Source of the DNA: Duganella sp. SG902
Lineage (GTDB): Bacteria > Pseudomonadota > Gammaproteobacteria > Burkholderiales > Burkholderiaceae_D
DNA: 64,000 nucleotides
Assembly (NCBI RefSeq): GCF_013376005.1
Contig: NZ_JABMJK010000007.1
Coordinates: forward strand, 238,766-302,765
Direction: 5' to 3'
Shown: positions 25,623 through 34,988 of the stretch, in pieces
Layout of the letters: every line of letters begins with the position of its first letter
Numbering within the stretch: the stretch's first letter is position 1
Program-made: the position numbers and the translations under genes
Notes under the pieces: model-generated
What the model saw: only the letters and a program-made list of their open reading frames with translations
Database searches by the model: none
Told to the model about the DNA's origin: nothing

Positions 25623-28129
25623 GGCGCGCCATGTTGGCGCGCTGGGCGCTGGCCGCCTGCCTGTGCGGCGCGCCCGCGCCGGCGTGGGCGGCCGCTCCGC
25701 ACGAGACCCCGGTGCATGCCGAGTTGATGGAGATCGTCGCCCAGTACCAGCAGGACCGCCCGGCCGCCATCCGGCGTTTGCAGGCGCTGCAGGACCACAT
25801 GCCGGCCGGCGCCACCTTCGACGACCGCAGCAAGACCCTCAACACCCTGATCAATTTCTACCTCGACAGCGGCGACGCGCGGGCGCGCCGCTACGTCGAT
25901 GAACTGGCCGCGCTGGGCGAGCGCCAGCAAGACCTGGAGAGCACGCTGTGGGCGCAGAACTACCGCGGCCGCGTGCTGACGCTGCTGGACGCCAAGCCGG
26001 CCGAGGGCGCGCGCGTGATCGAGGCGGCGCTGGAGCGGGCCGCCGGCGTGAGCCACCGGCTGGCCGGCGCGCTGCACGACAGCGCCGCCATGTGCTACGA
26101 GGAGCAAAGCGACTTCAAGAGCGCCCTGCGGCACCAGCAGGCCGCGCTGGCCCTGCTGGACGGCCATGGCGAGCGCGACCAGTTCCACCGCGCGGTCGCG
26201 CTGAACAATATCAGCGCGCTGTACAACCAGATGGGCGATCCGCGCCAGGCGCTCGACTACAACCGTCAGGCGCAGACGGTGGCGGAAAGCCAGCACGCGC
26301 AAGCCATGCTGGCCGAGCTGGCCTTCGGCCGCTGCGACCTGTACGGCAAGCTCAAGCAACCGGAGCAGGCCGCCACCGCCTGCCAGCAAAGCCTGGCGAT
26401 GGCGCGGCGGGTGGGCGACCGCCGGCTCGAGGCATCCGTGCTGAGTCTGCTCGGCAACCGGGCCTGGCAGCAGGGACGCTATCCGGAGTGCCTGCGCTAC
26501 GCCGAGGCCGCGCTGGCGCTGCGCCAGGACAGCCCGGCCGACGCCGCCAGCGCCCGCACCGACCTCGGCCTGTGCCACATCGGCACCGGCGCGGTGCAGC
26601 AGGGCGAGGGCGAGATCCGCGCCGCGCTGGCCTTGTACCGCGCCGGCAACGATGACCAGGCCCTGCTGGAGACGCTGGACGCGCTGGTCACGGCCTACGA
26701 ACGCAACGGCCTGTACCGCGAGGCCTTCGGCGCGCTGCGCGAACTGACCAGCCGCCAGGAGGAGGTGGCGCAGCGCAACCTCGACCGCGCCACGCTGAAA
26801 ATGCGCTCCGAGCTCGAATTCACCGCGCGCCAGAAGGAGATCGCCGCGCTGCAGGAAAAGAACCAGCTGCAGGCGGCCGAGCTGACCAACGAAAAGCTGG
26901 AGCTGGCGGTGGGCGTGCTGGTGGCGCTGCTGGTGGCGGTGGTCGGCTTCTTCAAGCTGCGCGAGAAGGAGCGCTCGCGGCGCCAGGCGCAGCTGGAAAA
27001 CCACAAGAAATCGCGTTTCGTGGCCGAGGCCGCGCACGACCTGCGCCAGCCGATGCAGGCCATCGGCAACCTGCTGGGCGCGGCCGCCCACGCCATCGGC
27101 CGCGGCGATATCGGCAAGAGCAGCGAGTTGATCGACACGGCGCAGAAGGCCACCAATGTGATGCGCTCGTCGTTCAACGCCGTGCTGGAGCTGTCGCGGC
27201 TGGAGTGCGGCGCCATCACCGCCGAGTACAGCAGTTTCGACCTGGCCGAGCTGGTGAGCGAGACCGTGTTCGCGCTGCGCCCGCTGAGCGAGGCGCGCAG
27301 CGTCAGCATCCGCTTGCGGCTGCGCGCCGGCCGGCCGCTGATCGTGCGCAGCGACCGCCAGTTGCTGGGCCGCGTGCTGAGCAACCTGCTGACCAACGCC
27401 ATCAAGTACAGCGAGCCGGCGCGGCCGGGCGGCGCGGCGGTGGTGGTGGGCGTGGTGGCGCTCGGCTGCCACTGCCGGGTGGACATCGTCGACAACGGCG
27501 TCGGCATCGCGCCCGAACTGCAGCAGAAGATCTTCAAGCCATTCTTCCAGGCCGACAACCCGGGCCGCGACCGCGAGCGCGGCATCGGCCTCGGCCTGAC
27601 CATCGTCGACTCCATCCTGGGCCTGCTCGAGCGCCATACGCTGAGCCTGCGCTCGACGCCCGGCGCCGGCAGCCGCTTCCTGGTGCGCGTGCCGGTGGCC
27701 GGCGAACACGAGCCGGTGACGCCGGCCCTGGCGGCCGCGCCGGCGACCTCGCCCGACGACGTGGCCGGCCTGTACCTGCTTTACGTCGAGGACGACCGCC
27801 TGGTGCGGCGCTCGACCGAGGCGCTGCTGCGCGAATACCGGGTGCTGTGCGAGGCGGCCGCCTCGCTGGCCGAGCTGGAGGCGCTGCTGCCGGGGCTGGA
27901 GCGCATGCCTGACCTGGTGTTGACCGACTACACGCTGCCGGCCGGCCGCACGGCGCGCGACGTGGTCAGGGCGGTGCGCGAGGAATTCGACGCCAGCCTG
28001 CCGGTCATCGTGCTGACCGGCGAGAGCGAGGCCTTGACGCTGGACGGCGAGCTGGAGGGCGCCACCATCCTGCGCAAACCGGTGGACGCGGCGACCCTGC
28101 TGGCGCGCATCCGCGCGCTGTGCGGCTGA
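25619..28129 (+). CDS. TPR-containing hybrid histidine kinase, paralogue 1
   Basis: 836 residues. A signal peptide or first membrane anchor (1-26) is followed by a periplasmic TPR-like sensor (about 40-400, e.g. NQMGDPRQALDYNRQAQTV), a membrane helix near 433-455, and a HisKA domain with the phospho-acceptor His473 in AAHDLRQP. Then come an HATPase_c domain (N-box LTNAIKY, G1 DNGVGIAP, G2 GIGLGL) and a receiver domain with Asp770 (LTDYTLP). The start ATG 25619 overlaps the hrcT stop (ATGA). It probably senses an envelope or extracellular cue and feeds the T3SS regulators nearby. Its partner is unproven; the NarL-type regulator at 30669-31388 is the obvious candidate. Confidence 0.93.
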   Translation: MRRAMLARWALAACLCGAPAPAWAAAPHETPVHAELMEIVAQYQQDRPAAIRRLQALQDHMPAGATFDDRSKTLNTLINFYLDSGDARARRYVDELAALGERQQDLESTLWAQNYRGRVLTLLDAKPAEGARVIEAALERAAGVSHRLAGALHDSAAMCYEEQSDFKSALRHQQAALALLDGHGERDQFHRAVALNNISALYNQMGDPRQALDYNRQAQTVAESQHAQAMLAELAFGRCDLYGKLKQPEQAATACQQSLAMARRVGDRRLEASVLSLLGNRAWQQGRYPECLRYAEAALALRQDSPADAASARTDLGLCHIGTGAVQQGEGEIRAALALYRAGNDDQALLETLDALVTAYERNGLYREAFGALRELTSRQEEVAQRNLDRATLKMRSELEFTARQKEIAALQEKNQLQAAELTNEKLELAVGVLVALLVAVVGFFKLREKERSRRQAQLENHKKSRFVAEAAHDLRQPMQAIGNLLGAAAHAIGRGDIGKSSELIDTAQKATNVMRSSFNAVLELSRLECGAITAEYSSFDLAELVSETVFALRPLSEARSVSIRLRLRAGRPLIVRSDRQLLGRVLSNLLTNAIKYSEPARPGGAAVVVGVVALGCHCRVDIVDNGVGIAPELQQKIFKPFFQADNPGRDRERGIGLGLTIVDSILGLLERHTLSLRSTPGAGSRFLVRVPVAGEHEPVTPALAAAPATSPDDVAGLYLLYVEDDRLVRRSTEALLREYRVLCEAAASLAELEALLPGLERMPDLVLTDYTLPAGRTARDVVRAVREEFDASLPVIVLTGESEALTLDGELEGATILRKPVDAATLLARIRALCG

Positions 28130-30672
28130 GCGTGCCGGCGCGGCGCATCGTGCCCGGCGGACGCCGTCCGTGGGCCGGGCTGCTGGCCGGGCTGGCGCTC
28201 GGGCTGACGCTGTCGCTGGCCCAGCCCGGCGCCCGGGCCGGCGCCCCGCTGGACGCCGAGCTGGAACGCATCCAGGCGCTGGCCCAGACCGACCGCGCGG
28301 CCGCCATCGCCCAGCTGCAGGCGCTGCGCGACCGGCTGCCGGCCAACGCCAGCGCGGACCAGCGTTTCCGCATGCTGTCGCTGCTGATCGCGTATTACGG
28401 CGAAAGCGGCGACGTGCGGGCGCGCCGCTACATCGACGAGATGGCGGCGCTGGGCGAGCGCCAGCACGACCGCGAAATGACGCTGTGGGCGCAAAACTAC
28501 CGGGCGCGCGCGCTGGCCCTGTTCGACGCCCGCCCGGCCGAGGGCGCGCGCCTGCTGGAGGAGGCGCTGGAGCGGGCCGCCGGCGCCGACCTCTCGCTGC
28601 TGACCGCGCTGCACGACAGCGCCGCCACCTGCTACGCCGAATTGAACGATTACAAGCGCGCGCTGTTCCACCACAAGGCCATGCTGGGCGTGCTGCAGGG
28701 GCAGGGCGACGACGTGGCCTTCCTGCGCTGCCAGGCGCTGAGCAACATCAGCGCGATCTACAGCCAGATGGGCGACCAGCGCCAGGCCCTCGATTACAAC
28801 CAGCAGGCCGTGTCCATCGCCCGGTCCCAGCACGCGCAGGCTATGCTGGCGTCGCTGGCCCATGGACGCTGCGAGATCTACGGCAAGCTCGGCGACGCGG
28901 CCCAGGCCGACCGCGCCTGCCAGCAAGGGCTGGCGATGGCGCGCCAGGTGGGCGATCCGGCGCTGGAGGCGGCCTTGTTCAGCACCCTGGCCAGGTCCGC
29001 CTGGGAAGGCGGCCGCTACGCCGACTGTTTGCGCTACGCCAGGACGGAACTGGCGCAGCGCGAGCGCGGCGGCAACCGCATGGACATCGCGCGCGCCCAG
29101 GCCGACCTGGGCCTGTGCCACATCGGCCTTGGCGCGCTGCGCCAGGGCGAGGACGAGCTCGGCGCCGCGCTGGCGGTGTACCGCGCCGGCAAGGAGGCGC
29201 AGGAGCTGACCGACACCCTCGGCGCGCTGGTGACGGCCTACGAGCGGGCCGGCCTGTTCCGCGAGGCCCACACCACCTTGCGCGAACTGGGCGCGCGCAA
29301 GGCCGAGCTGGCGCAGCACAAGCTGGACCGCGCCACGCTGGCGATGCGCTCCGAGTTCGAATTCGCCGCGCGCCAGAAGGAGATCGTGGCGCTGAAGGAA
29401 AGCAACCGCCTGCAGGAGGCCGCGCTGACCCGCGACCGGCTGATCCTGGCGCTGGGGGTGCTGGCGACACTGCTGGTGGCGGCGGTCGGCTTCTTCAAGC
29501 TGCGCGAGAAGGAGCGCGCGCGCCGCCTGGCCCTGCGGGCAAATCACGAGAAATCGCGCTTCGTGGCCGAGGCCGCGCATGACCTGCGCCAGCCGATGCA
29601 GGCCATCGGCAACCTGCTGGGCGCGGCCGCGCACGCGCTTGGCCGTGGCGATGCGCAACGCGGCGGCGAGCTGATCGGCACGGCGCAGAAGGCCACCCAT
29701 GTGATGCGCTCGTCGTTCAACGCGGTGCTGGAATTGTCGCGGCTGGAGTGCGGCGCCATCACCGCCGAGTACAGCAGCTTCGACCTGGCCGAGGTGGTGA
29801 GCGAAACCGTGTTCGCGCTGCGCCCGCTGAGCGAGGCGCGCGGCGTGGCCATGCGGCTGCGGCTGCGCGGCCAGCGCCGCCTGATCGTGCGCAGCGACCG
29901 CCAGCTGCTGGGCCGTGTGCTGGGCAACCTGCTGACCAACGCCATCAAGTATGGCGAGCCGGCGCGGGCCGACGGGGCGGTGGTGCTGGTGTCGGTGCTG
30001 GCCTTGGGGCGCCATTGCCGGGTCGACATCGTCGACAATGGCGTCGGCATCGCGCCGGAGTTGCAGCGGCAGATCTTCAAGCCGTTCTTCCAAGCCGACA
30101 ACCCGGGCCGCGACCGCGAGCGCGGCATCGGCCTCGGCCTGGCGATCGTCGATTCCATCCTCGGCCTGCTGGCCTGCCACAGTCTGGAGCTGCGCTCGGC
30201 GCCCGGCCGCGGCAGCCGTTTCCGTCTGCGGGTGCCGCTGGCGGCGGCCGGCGAAGCGGTGGCGCCGGCGCTGGCGGCCGCGCCGGCGGCCTCGCCGGAC
30301 GAGGTGGCCGGCCTGTATCTGCTGTACGTCGAGGACGACCGCCTGGTGCGGCGCTCGACCGAGGCGCTGCTGCGCGAATACCGGGTGCTGTGCGAGGCGG
30401 CCGCCTCGCTGGCCGAGCTGGAGGTCTTGCTGCCGGGACTGGAACGCATGCCCGACCTGGTGCTGACCGACTACACGCTGCCGGCCGGCCGCACGGCGCG
30501 CGACGTGGTCAGGGCGGTGCGCGAGGAATTCGGCGCCAGCCTGCCGGTCATCGTGCTGACCGGCGAGAGCCAGGCCTTGACGCTCGATGGCGAGCTGGCG
30601 GGCGCCATCGTGCTGCGCAAGCCGGTGGACGCGGCGGCGCTGCTGGCGCACATCCGCTCGCTGTGCGGCTAG
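28120..30672 (+). CDS. TPR-containing hybrid histidine kinase, paralogue 2
   Basis: 850 residues from GTG 28120; an alternative GTG at 28132 gives 846. The domain order is the same as paralogue 1: signal or anchor, TPR-like periplasmic sensor, membrane helix, HisKA (His487 in AAHDLRQP), HATPase_c and receiver (Asp784). The receiver domains differ at only about ten positions, whereas the sensor halves diverge clearly, so the two kinases probably read different signals but share output. The start lies within the end of paralogue 1. The stop codon TAG (30670-30672) lies in a CTAG that also supplies the stop of the convergent regulator. Confidence 0.92.
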   Translation: MRLSVPARRIVPGGRRPWAGLLAGLALGLTLSLAQPGARAGAPLDAELERIQALAQTDRAAAIAQLQALRDRLPANASADQRFRMLSLLIAYYGESGDVRARRYIDEMAALGERQHDREMTLWAQNYRARALALFDARPAEGARLLEEALERAAGADLSLLTALHDSAATCYAELNDYKRALFHHKAMLGVLQGQGDDVAFLRCQALSNISAIYSQMGDQRQALDYNQQAVSIARSQHAQAMLASLAHGRCEIYGKLGDAAQADRACQQGLAMARQVGDPALEAALFSTLARSAWEGGRYADCLRYARTELAQRERGGNRMDIARAQADLGLCHIGLGALRQGEDELGAALAVYRAGKEAQELTDTLGALVTAYERAGLFREAHTTLRELGARKAELAQHKLDRATLAMRSEFEFAARQKEIVALKESNRLQEAALTRDRLILALGVLATLLVAAVGFFKLREKERARRLALRANHEKSRFVAEAAHDLRQPMQAIGNLLGAAAHALGRGDAQRGGELIGTAQKATHVMRSSFNAVLELSRLECGAITAEYSSFDLAEVVSETVFALRPLSEARGVAMRLRLRGQRRLIVRSDRQLLGRVLGNLLTNAIKYGEPARADGAVVLVSVLALGRHCRVDIVDNGVGIAPELQRQIFKPFFQADNPGRDRERGIGLGLAIVDSILGLLACHSLELRSAPGRGSRFRLRVPLAAAGEAVAPALAAAPAASPDEVAGLYLLYVEDDRLVRRSTEALLREYRVLCEAAASLAELEVLLPGLERMPDLVLTDYTLPAGRTARDVVRAVREEFGASLPVIVLTGESQALTLDGELAGAIVLRKPVDAAALLAHIRSLCG

Positions 30673-31388
30673 CGGCCGCCGCCCGCCTTGGTCCCGGCCT
30701 CGGCCCCGGCCGGCAGCGGCGGCACGATCACGCCGCGGCGCGACACCTCGACCAGCAGCTCGGTGCGGCGCGTGACCTGGAAGATGCGGAACAGCTTGGG
30801 TACGTAGTCCTTGCGGATGGTGCCTTCCTCGACCTGCATCTTGCTGGCGATGGCCTTGTTGGGCAGGCCCTGGCACAGGTAGTACAGCACCTCCAGGCAG
30901 CGCCCGGACACCCCGAGCGACTGCGCCGGCACGCTGGGGCGCGGCGTCACCGCCGGCGCGCTGAAGCCGTCGCGCGCCATGGCCGTCACCGGCACGAAGA
31001 TGCCGCCCTGGAACACGGTGTCCAGCGCGCGCTGGAACAGGCCGTCGCTGCTCATGTCCTTGGGGATGTAGCCGCAGGCGCCGGCGTTCAGGCAGTCGAG
31101 CACCAGCTGGCGCTCGGCCGAGCCCGAGAGCATGATGGCGCGCGTCTCGATCTGCCGCTGGCGCAGGTAGTGCAGCAGGTCCAGCCCGGTCTTCTCGGAT
31201 TTCAGGTCGAAATCGATGAAGGCCAGGTCGACCCGCCCGGCCTCCAGTTGCGTCACCGCGTCCTCGTAGGAGGCCGCCTCCAGGATGCGGGCCCGCGGCT
31301 GCGCGATGCGTATCAGCTCGCGCATGCCGGCCCGCACCAGGCCCTGGTCTTCCAGCACCAGGATCGTCAATTGTGCTGCGTCCGTCAT
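30669..31388 (-). CDS. NarL/FixJ-family response regulator
   Basis: 239 residues. The receiver domain has the acidic pair E13-D14 and the likely phospho-acceptor Asp59 (FIDFDL). The C-terminal LuxR-type HTH (LGVSGRCLEVLYYLCQGLPNKAIASKMQVEEGTIRKDYVPKLF) has KD rather than the common KxH at the recognition-helix end. The start MTDAAQ at 31388 was preferred over upstream Mets. It is convergent with the kinases and divergent from the hrpB-like activator, so it could control that activator. Ralstonia PrhJ is a LuxR-type regulator with an analogous upstream role; equivalence is not shown. Confidence 0.88.
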   Translation of the reverse strand: MTDAAQLTILVLEDQGLVRAGMRELIRIAQPRARILEAASYEDAVTQLEAGRVDLAFIDFDLKSEKTGLDLLHYLRQRQIETRAIMLSGSAERQLVLDCLNAGACGYIPKDMSSDGLFQRALDTVFQGGIFVPVTAMARDGFSAPAVTPRPSVPAQSLGVSGRCLEVLYYLCQGLPNKAIASKMQVEEGTIRKDYVPKLFRIFQVTRRTELLVEVSRRGVIVPPLPAGAEAGTKAGGGR

Positions 31389-31434
31389 CAGTTCTCCATA
31401 TAGCCCGTCCATCCGGCGGCGTGAATATAGCATT

Positions 31435-31446
31435 AGAAACGTTTCT
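31435..31446. promoter_or_regulatory. Perfect 12-bp palindrome in the regulator/hrpB intergenic region
   Basis: AGAAACGTTTCT, 47 bases upstream of the response regulator start. It is a plausible operator for either divergent gene. Confidence 0.35.
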
Positions 31447-31492
31447 GTGGCGCACTACTTCGCTATCGTGCGGGCTTGCCCATCCGTCAATT

Positions 31493-31538
31493 GTCGGGTC
31501 GTCAACCCGACATCTGGCCGGGCGCCGCCCGACATCTG
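31493..31538. promoter_or_regulatory. Repeated elements upstream of the HrpB-like activator gene
   Basis: GTCGGGT-N5-ACCCGAC is a perfect inverted repeat (31493-31511). CCCGACATCTG occurs at 31506-31516 and again at 31528-31538, 22 bases apart, i.e. two helical turns. The layout suggests binding of a dimeric regulator to one DNA face upstream of the gene that starts at 31635. Confidence 0.5.
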
Positions 31539-31634
31539 CGGGATCGTCAGCGCGGCGGCGCTCTGACACCATGTCTGCATGCCAACGACGGTGCGCCGTC
31601 GCGGCACCGACCCTACCACGATGAGGTGACGCCC

Positions 31635-33065
31635 ATGTTTCAGATTTACTTTGCGCTGATATCCGCCCAAACCCACAGCGATGACATGCCGTCGTACGCG
31701 CGCGCCATGCGGGACGGCGACTTCGGCGGCGCGCGCCAGCATGCCCAGCGCCTGGCCGGCGCCGACCACGGCGCGGCCGACGCGCCGGCGCTGCAGGCGC
31801 TGGCCGACGCCGCCCTGTTGCTGGGCCACGAGGAGGACGCCGAGGAACATTACCGCCGCGCGCAGAAGCTGCTGCGCCTGTCGAACGACGAGCTGCGCGT
31901 GCTGTCCTGCCGCAACGCCGGCTGGCAGGCGCTCAGCCTGCACCGCTACAGCGCCGCCATGCACTGCTTCTCGCGCAACGCCCAGGACGGCGCCGCCGGC
32001 GCGGCTCAAAAGCTCGAGGCGGTGCTGGGCGTGGCGCTGATCCACCACCAACTGGGGCAGCAGGCCGCCTGCGACGAGGCGCTGCGCCACGCGCGCGAGC
32101 TGGCCGGCGGGGAGCCGGACGGCCGCTGGGCGCTGCTGGCCGACCTGCTGGCCCTGGACTGCGCGGTGCAGCTGCGGATCCGCTGCTCGGCCGGCCTGCG
32201 CGACCATGTGTTCTGGCAGTCGGCCGCCGCGCGCGGCGATCACCACGCCCAGTGGCAGCGCCTGGCCAACAGCATGGCGGCCAGCGACGCCCGCCGGCCG
32301 GCGCCGGAATTGCTGGCGCAGCGCCACGCCCACCTGGCCCTGCTGCTGCGCCTGGCCGACGGCGAGCGCGACGCGGCCGGCGCGCTGGCCAGCCAGGTCG
32401 AGCGTTCGCGCCGCTGGAATTGCGTGTCGTACGCCGGCTCGGTGCAGGTCGAGATCGCGCTGGCCGCGCTGGCCGGCGAGCAGGTCGACCTGGCCGAGCA
32501 GGCCCTGCAACGCGGCCAGCGCGCCGACCCGCGCGCCCACCGCTGGAGCCTGGACCAGCGCTACTGCCAGGCGAAGATCGCCATGTTGAAGGGCAACAGC
32601 GCCGACGCGCTGCGCTTCTACGCCGGCTACACCGGCGAGGCGCTGCAATGCCTGCGCATGGAAACCCAGGTCATCAAGGCGCTGGACGGCGTGGTGCGCG
32701 AGGCGGCAGGGCCGGCCAGCGACGACATCAGCGCGCGCCTGCCGGCCAAGTACCGCCGCGCCTACCGCTACCTGGTCGACAACTACCGCAACAACGACCT
32801 CAGCACCGGCGAGGTGGCGGCCCACATCGGCGTGACCGAGCGGGCCTTGCAGATGGCGTTCCGCGAGCGGCTCGGCATGTCGCCCACCGCCGTGCTGCGG
32901 CGCCTGCGGCTGGACGCGGTGCGCGCCGAGCTGCTGACCGCCGACGGCGCCGCCGACGGCATCCTGCGCACCGCCAACCGCGCCGGCCTGAAGAGCCGTT
33001 CGTCGCTGATCCGCGGCTACCGCAAGCAGTTCAACGAGGCGCCATCGGCCAGCGTTTGCCGCTAA
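31635..33065 (+). CDS. hrpB: AraC-type master activator of the T3SS (HrpB/HrpX family)
   Basis: 476 residues, the same length class as HrpB of Ralstonia and HrpX of Xanthomonas. Residues 1 to about 350 are helical, TPR-like repeats; the C-terminus is an AraC HTH pair (LSTGEVAAHIGVTERALQMAFRERLGMSPTAVLRRLRLDAVR). Proteins of this family bind TTCG-N16-TTCG boxes, and five such boxes occur in this locus, which strongly supports the assignment. ATG 31635 with a GAGGTGAC ribosome site was chosen; the open frame upstream lacks a good start. It is followed after 21 bases by hrcC. Confidence 0.93.
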   Translation: MFQIYFALISAQTHSDDMPSYARAMRDGDFGGARQHAQRLAGADHGAADAPALQALADAALLLGHEEDAEEHYRRAQKLLRLSNDELRVLSCRNAGWQALSLHRYSAAMHCFSRNAQDGAAGAAQKLEAVLGVALIHHQLGQQAACDEALRHARELAGGEPDGRWALLADLLALDCAVQLRIRCSAGLRDHVFWQSAAARGDHHAQWQRLANSMAASDARRPAPELLAQRHAHLALLLRLADGERDAAGALASQVERSRRWNCVSYAGSVQVEIALAALAGEQVDLAEQALQRGQRADPRAHRWSLDQRYCQAKIAMLKGNSADALRFYAGYTGEALQCLRMETQVIKALDGVVREAAGPASDDISARLPAKYRRAYRYLVDNYRNNDLSTGEVAAHIGVTERALQMAFRERLGMSPTAVLRRLRLDAVRAELLTADGAADGILRTANRAGLKSRSSLIRGYRKQFNEAPSASVCR

Positions 33066-33086
33066 GCCCTTTACCACAGGAAGACC

Positions 33087-34847
33087 ATGAATCGTTTCTT
33101 ACCCGCCAGCGGCATGCTGCTGGCGGCCTGGCTGGCCTGCGCGCCGGCCCAGGCCAACCAGGCGGACAGCCCATCGCCGCGCGCCGCCGCCCACCGCATC
33201 CCGTGGCAGAGCGGCAGCATCAAATACGTGGCCGACCACAAGGATGTGAAGGAGATCCTGCGCGAGCTGGCCGCCAGCCAGAACGTGCTGGCGTCGATCT
33301 CGCCGCAGGTCGAGGGCAACGTCACCGGCAGCTTCAACGAGCCGCCGCAGCGCCTGCTCGAACACCTGGCCGCCTCGTTCGGCTTTGTCTGGTATTACGA
33401 CGGCACCGTGCTGTACATCGCCGGCGCCAACGAGGCGCGCAGCACCTCGATCGGCCTGGCCCACGCCAGGACGGCCGACCTGCGCAGCGCGGTCGCCCGC
33501 CTGCGCATCGCCGATCCGCGCTTCGCCATCGTCTACGACGACCAGACCAACACGGTGCTGGTGTCGGGGCCGCCGCGCTACGTCGAGCTGATCGGCGAGC
33601 TGGCGCGCAAGATCGACGTCGACCATCAGCAGAAGCGGGCGCTGGAGGTGCGCGTGTTCCCGCTCAAGTACGCCTGGGCCACCGACCATCCGCTGCGGGT
33701 GGGCGGCCAGCAGATCACCATCGTCGGCGTGGCCAACATCCTGCGCAGCATGTACCAGAGGAGCGCCGTGGCGGCGCCGTCGCCGGTGCCGGCGCCCGCC
33801 GGCGTGGCGCGGGTCGGCAGCGTGACGCAGAAGAACGAGCCGGCCCCGGCCAATAGTTTCTGGAGCGCGGCGCTGCCCGGCCTGGGCGGCGGCGACAACG
33901 CCGCGCGCAAGCCGCCGCTGCCGTCCGGCGCACAGGCCGGCGGCGCCGACAGCGGGTGGCCGCCGCCGGCCGCCGCGCAGGCGGGCGCGGCCGGCATGGC
34001 CGACGACGACGGCCCCACCATCCAGCCCGACCCGCGCACCAACGCCATCCTGGTGCGCGACCTGCCGGAGAAGATGGCGGCCTACGAGCGCCTGATCGCC
34101 GAGCTGGACACCCGGCCCAAGGTGCTGGAGATCAGCGCCAGCATCATCGACATCACCGAGAACGCGCTGGAGCAGCTGGGCGTGGACTGGCGCCTGCACA
34201 GCAGCCACGTCGACTTCCAGAGCGGCGACGGCAACTCGGCGCAAGCCAGCTATCCGGGCTCGCTCAACGGCAGCAGCGCCACCACGCCCGCAGGCGGCAC
34301 CCTGACGGCGGTGGTGGGCGGCGCCGGCCGCTACCTGCTGAGCCGCATCAGCGCGCTGGAGCAGGGCAGCGAGGCGCGCGTCACGGCCAGTCCCAAGGTG
34401 GCGACCCTGAACAACGTGGAGGCGGTGATGGACAACAAGACCACCTTCTACGTGCCGGTGGCTGGCTACCAGTCGTCCGACCTGTACAGCGTGTCGGCCG
34501 GCACCTCGCTGCGGGTGCTGCCGATGGTGGTGCCGGCGGGCGACCCGGCCGCCGACGGCCAGATCCGGCTCACCATCCACATCGAGGACGGTCAGCTGAC
34601 CGGCCAGCAGGTGGGGCAGTTGCCGGTGGTGAGCAACAGCGAGATCGACACCGAGGCCTTGATCCGCAACGGCGAGAGCCTGCTGATCGCCGGCTACGCG
34701 GTGGAGCAGAGCAGCAAGCAGAACACCGACGTGCCGCTGCTGTCGCGCCTGCCCGTGCTGGGCGCGCTGTTCCGCAACAAGCAGGACCAGCAGCAGAAGT
34801 TCCAGCGCCTGTTCCTGCTGACGCCGCGCATCGTCACGCCGCAATAG
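33087..34847 (+). CDS. hrcC: Type III secretion outer-membrane secretin SctC
   Basis: 586 residues with a Sec signal peptide (cleavage after AQA near residue 24). Two N-domains follow (DVKEILRELAASQNVLASISPQVEG; VYDDQTNTVLVSGPP), then a Gly/Ala/Pro linker at about 230-310, a further N-domain (PDPRTNAILVRDLPEKMAAYERLIAELD) and the secretin domain (SEARVTASPKVATLNNVEA; LLSRLPVLGALFRNK). It forms the outer-membrane pore. It is probably co-transcribed with the hrpB-like activator gene. No dedicated pilotin gene is visible. Confidence 0.96.
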   Translation: MNRFLPASGMLLAAWLACAPAQANQADSPSPRAAAHRIPWQSGSIKYVADHKDVKEILRELAASQNVLASISPQVEGNVTGSFNEPPQRLLEHLAASFGFVWYYDGTVLYIAGANEARSTSIGLAHARTADLRSAVARLRIADPRFAIVYDDQTNTVLVSGPPRYVELIGELARKIDVDHQQKRALEVRVFPLKYAWATDHPLRVGGQQITIVGVANILRSMYQRSAVAAPSPVPAPAGVARVGSVTQKNEPAPANSFWSAALPGLGGGDNAARKPPLPSGAQAGGADSGWPPPAAAQAGAAGMADDDGPTIQPDPRTNAILVRDLPEKMAAYERLIAELDTRPKVLEISASIIDITENALEQLGVDWRLHSSHVDFQSGDGNSAQASYPGSLNGSSATTPAGGTLTAVVGGAGRYLLSRISALEQGSEARVTASPKVATLNNVEAVMDNKTTFYVPVAGYQSSDLYSVSAGTSLRVLPMVVPAGDPAADGQIRLTIHIEDGQLTGQQVGQLPVVSNSEIDTEALIRNGESLLIAGYAVEQSSKQNTDVPLLSRLPVLGALFRNKQDQQQKFQRLFLLTPRIVTPQ

Positions 34848-34867
34848 GCGGCCGGCCGCCGCCGCGC

Positions 34868-34929
34868 TTCGCGGCGGCGGCGATCTCTTCGCCTGGCGCC
34901 TCAGCGGCGCCGGCCCGGTCCCCCAGACT
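34868..34929 (+). promoter_or_regulatory. Consensus PIP box and -10 element of the large effector gene
   Basis: TTCGC at 34868-34872, 15 bases and TTCGC at 34888-34892 form a perfect PIP box. 31 bases later CAGACT (34924-34929) matches YANNNT. Confidence 0.82.
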
Positions 34930-34988
34930 GTACGTGAACGCGGCGCCGCGCCCGTGCGCGGCGCCCCACCTTTTCGAGGAGCACTCAC

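Noticed and set aside
27928..31572. 1214-codon open frame on the - strand opposite the histidine kinases
   Set aside because: Same cause: a shadow frame with low-complexity composition crossing several real genes in both orientations.
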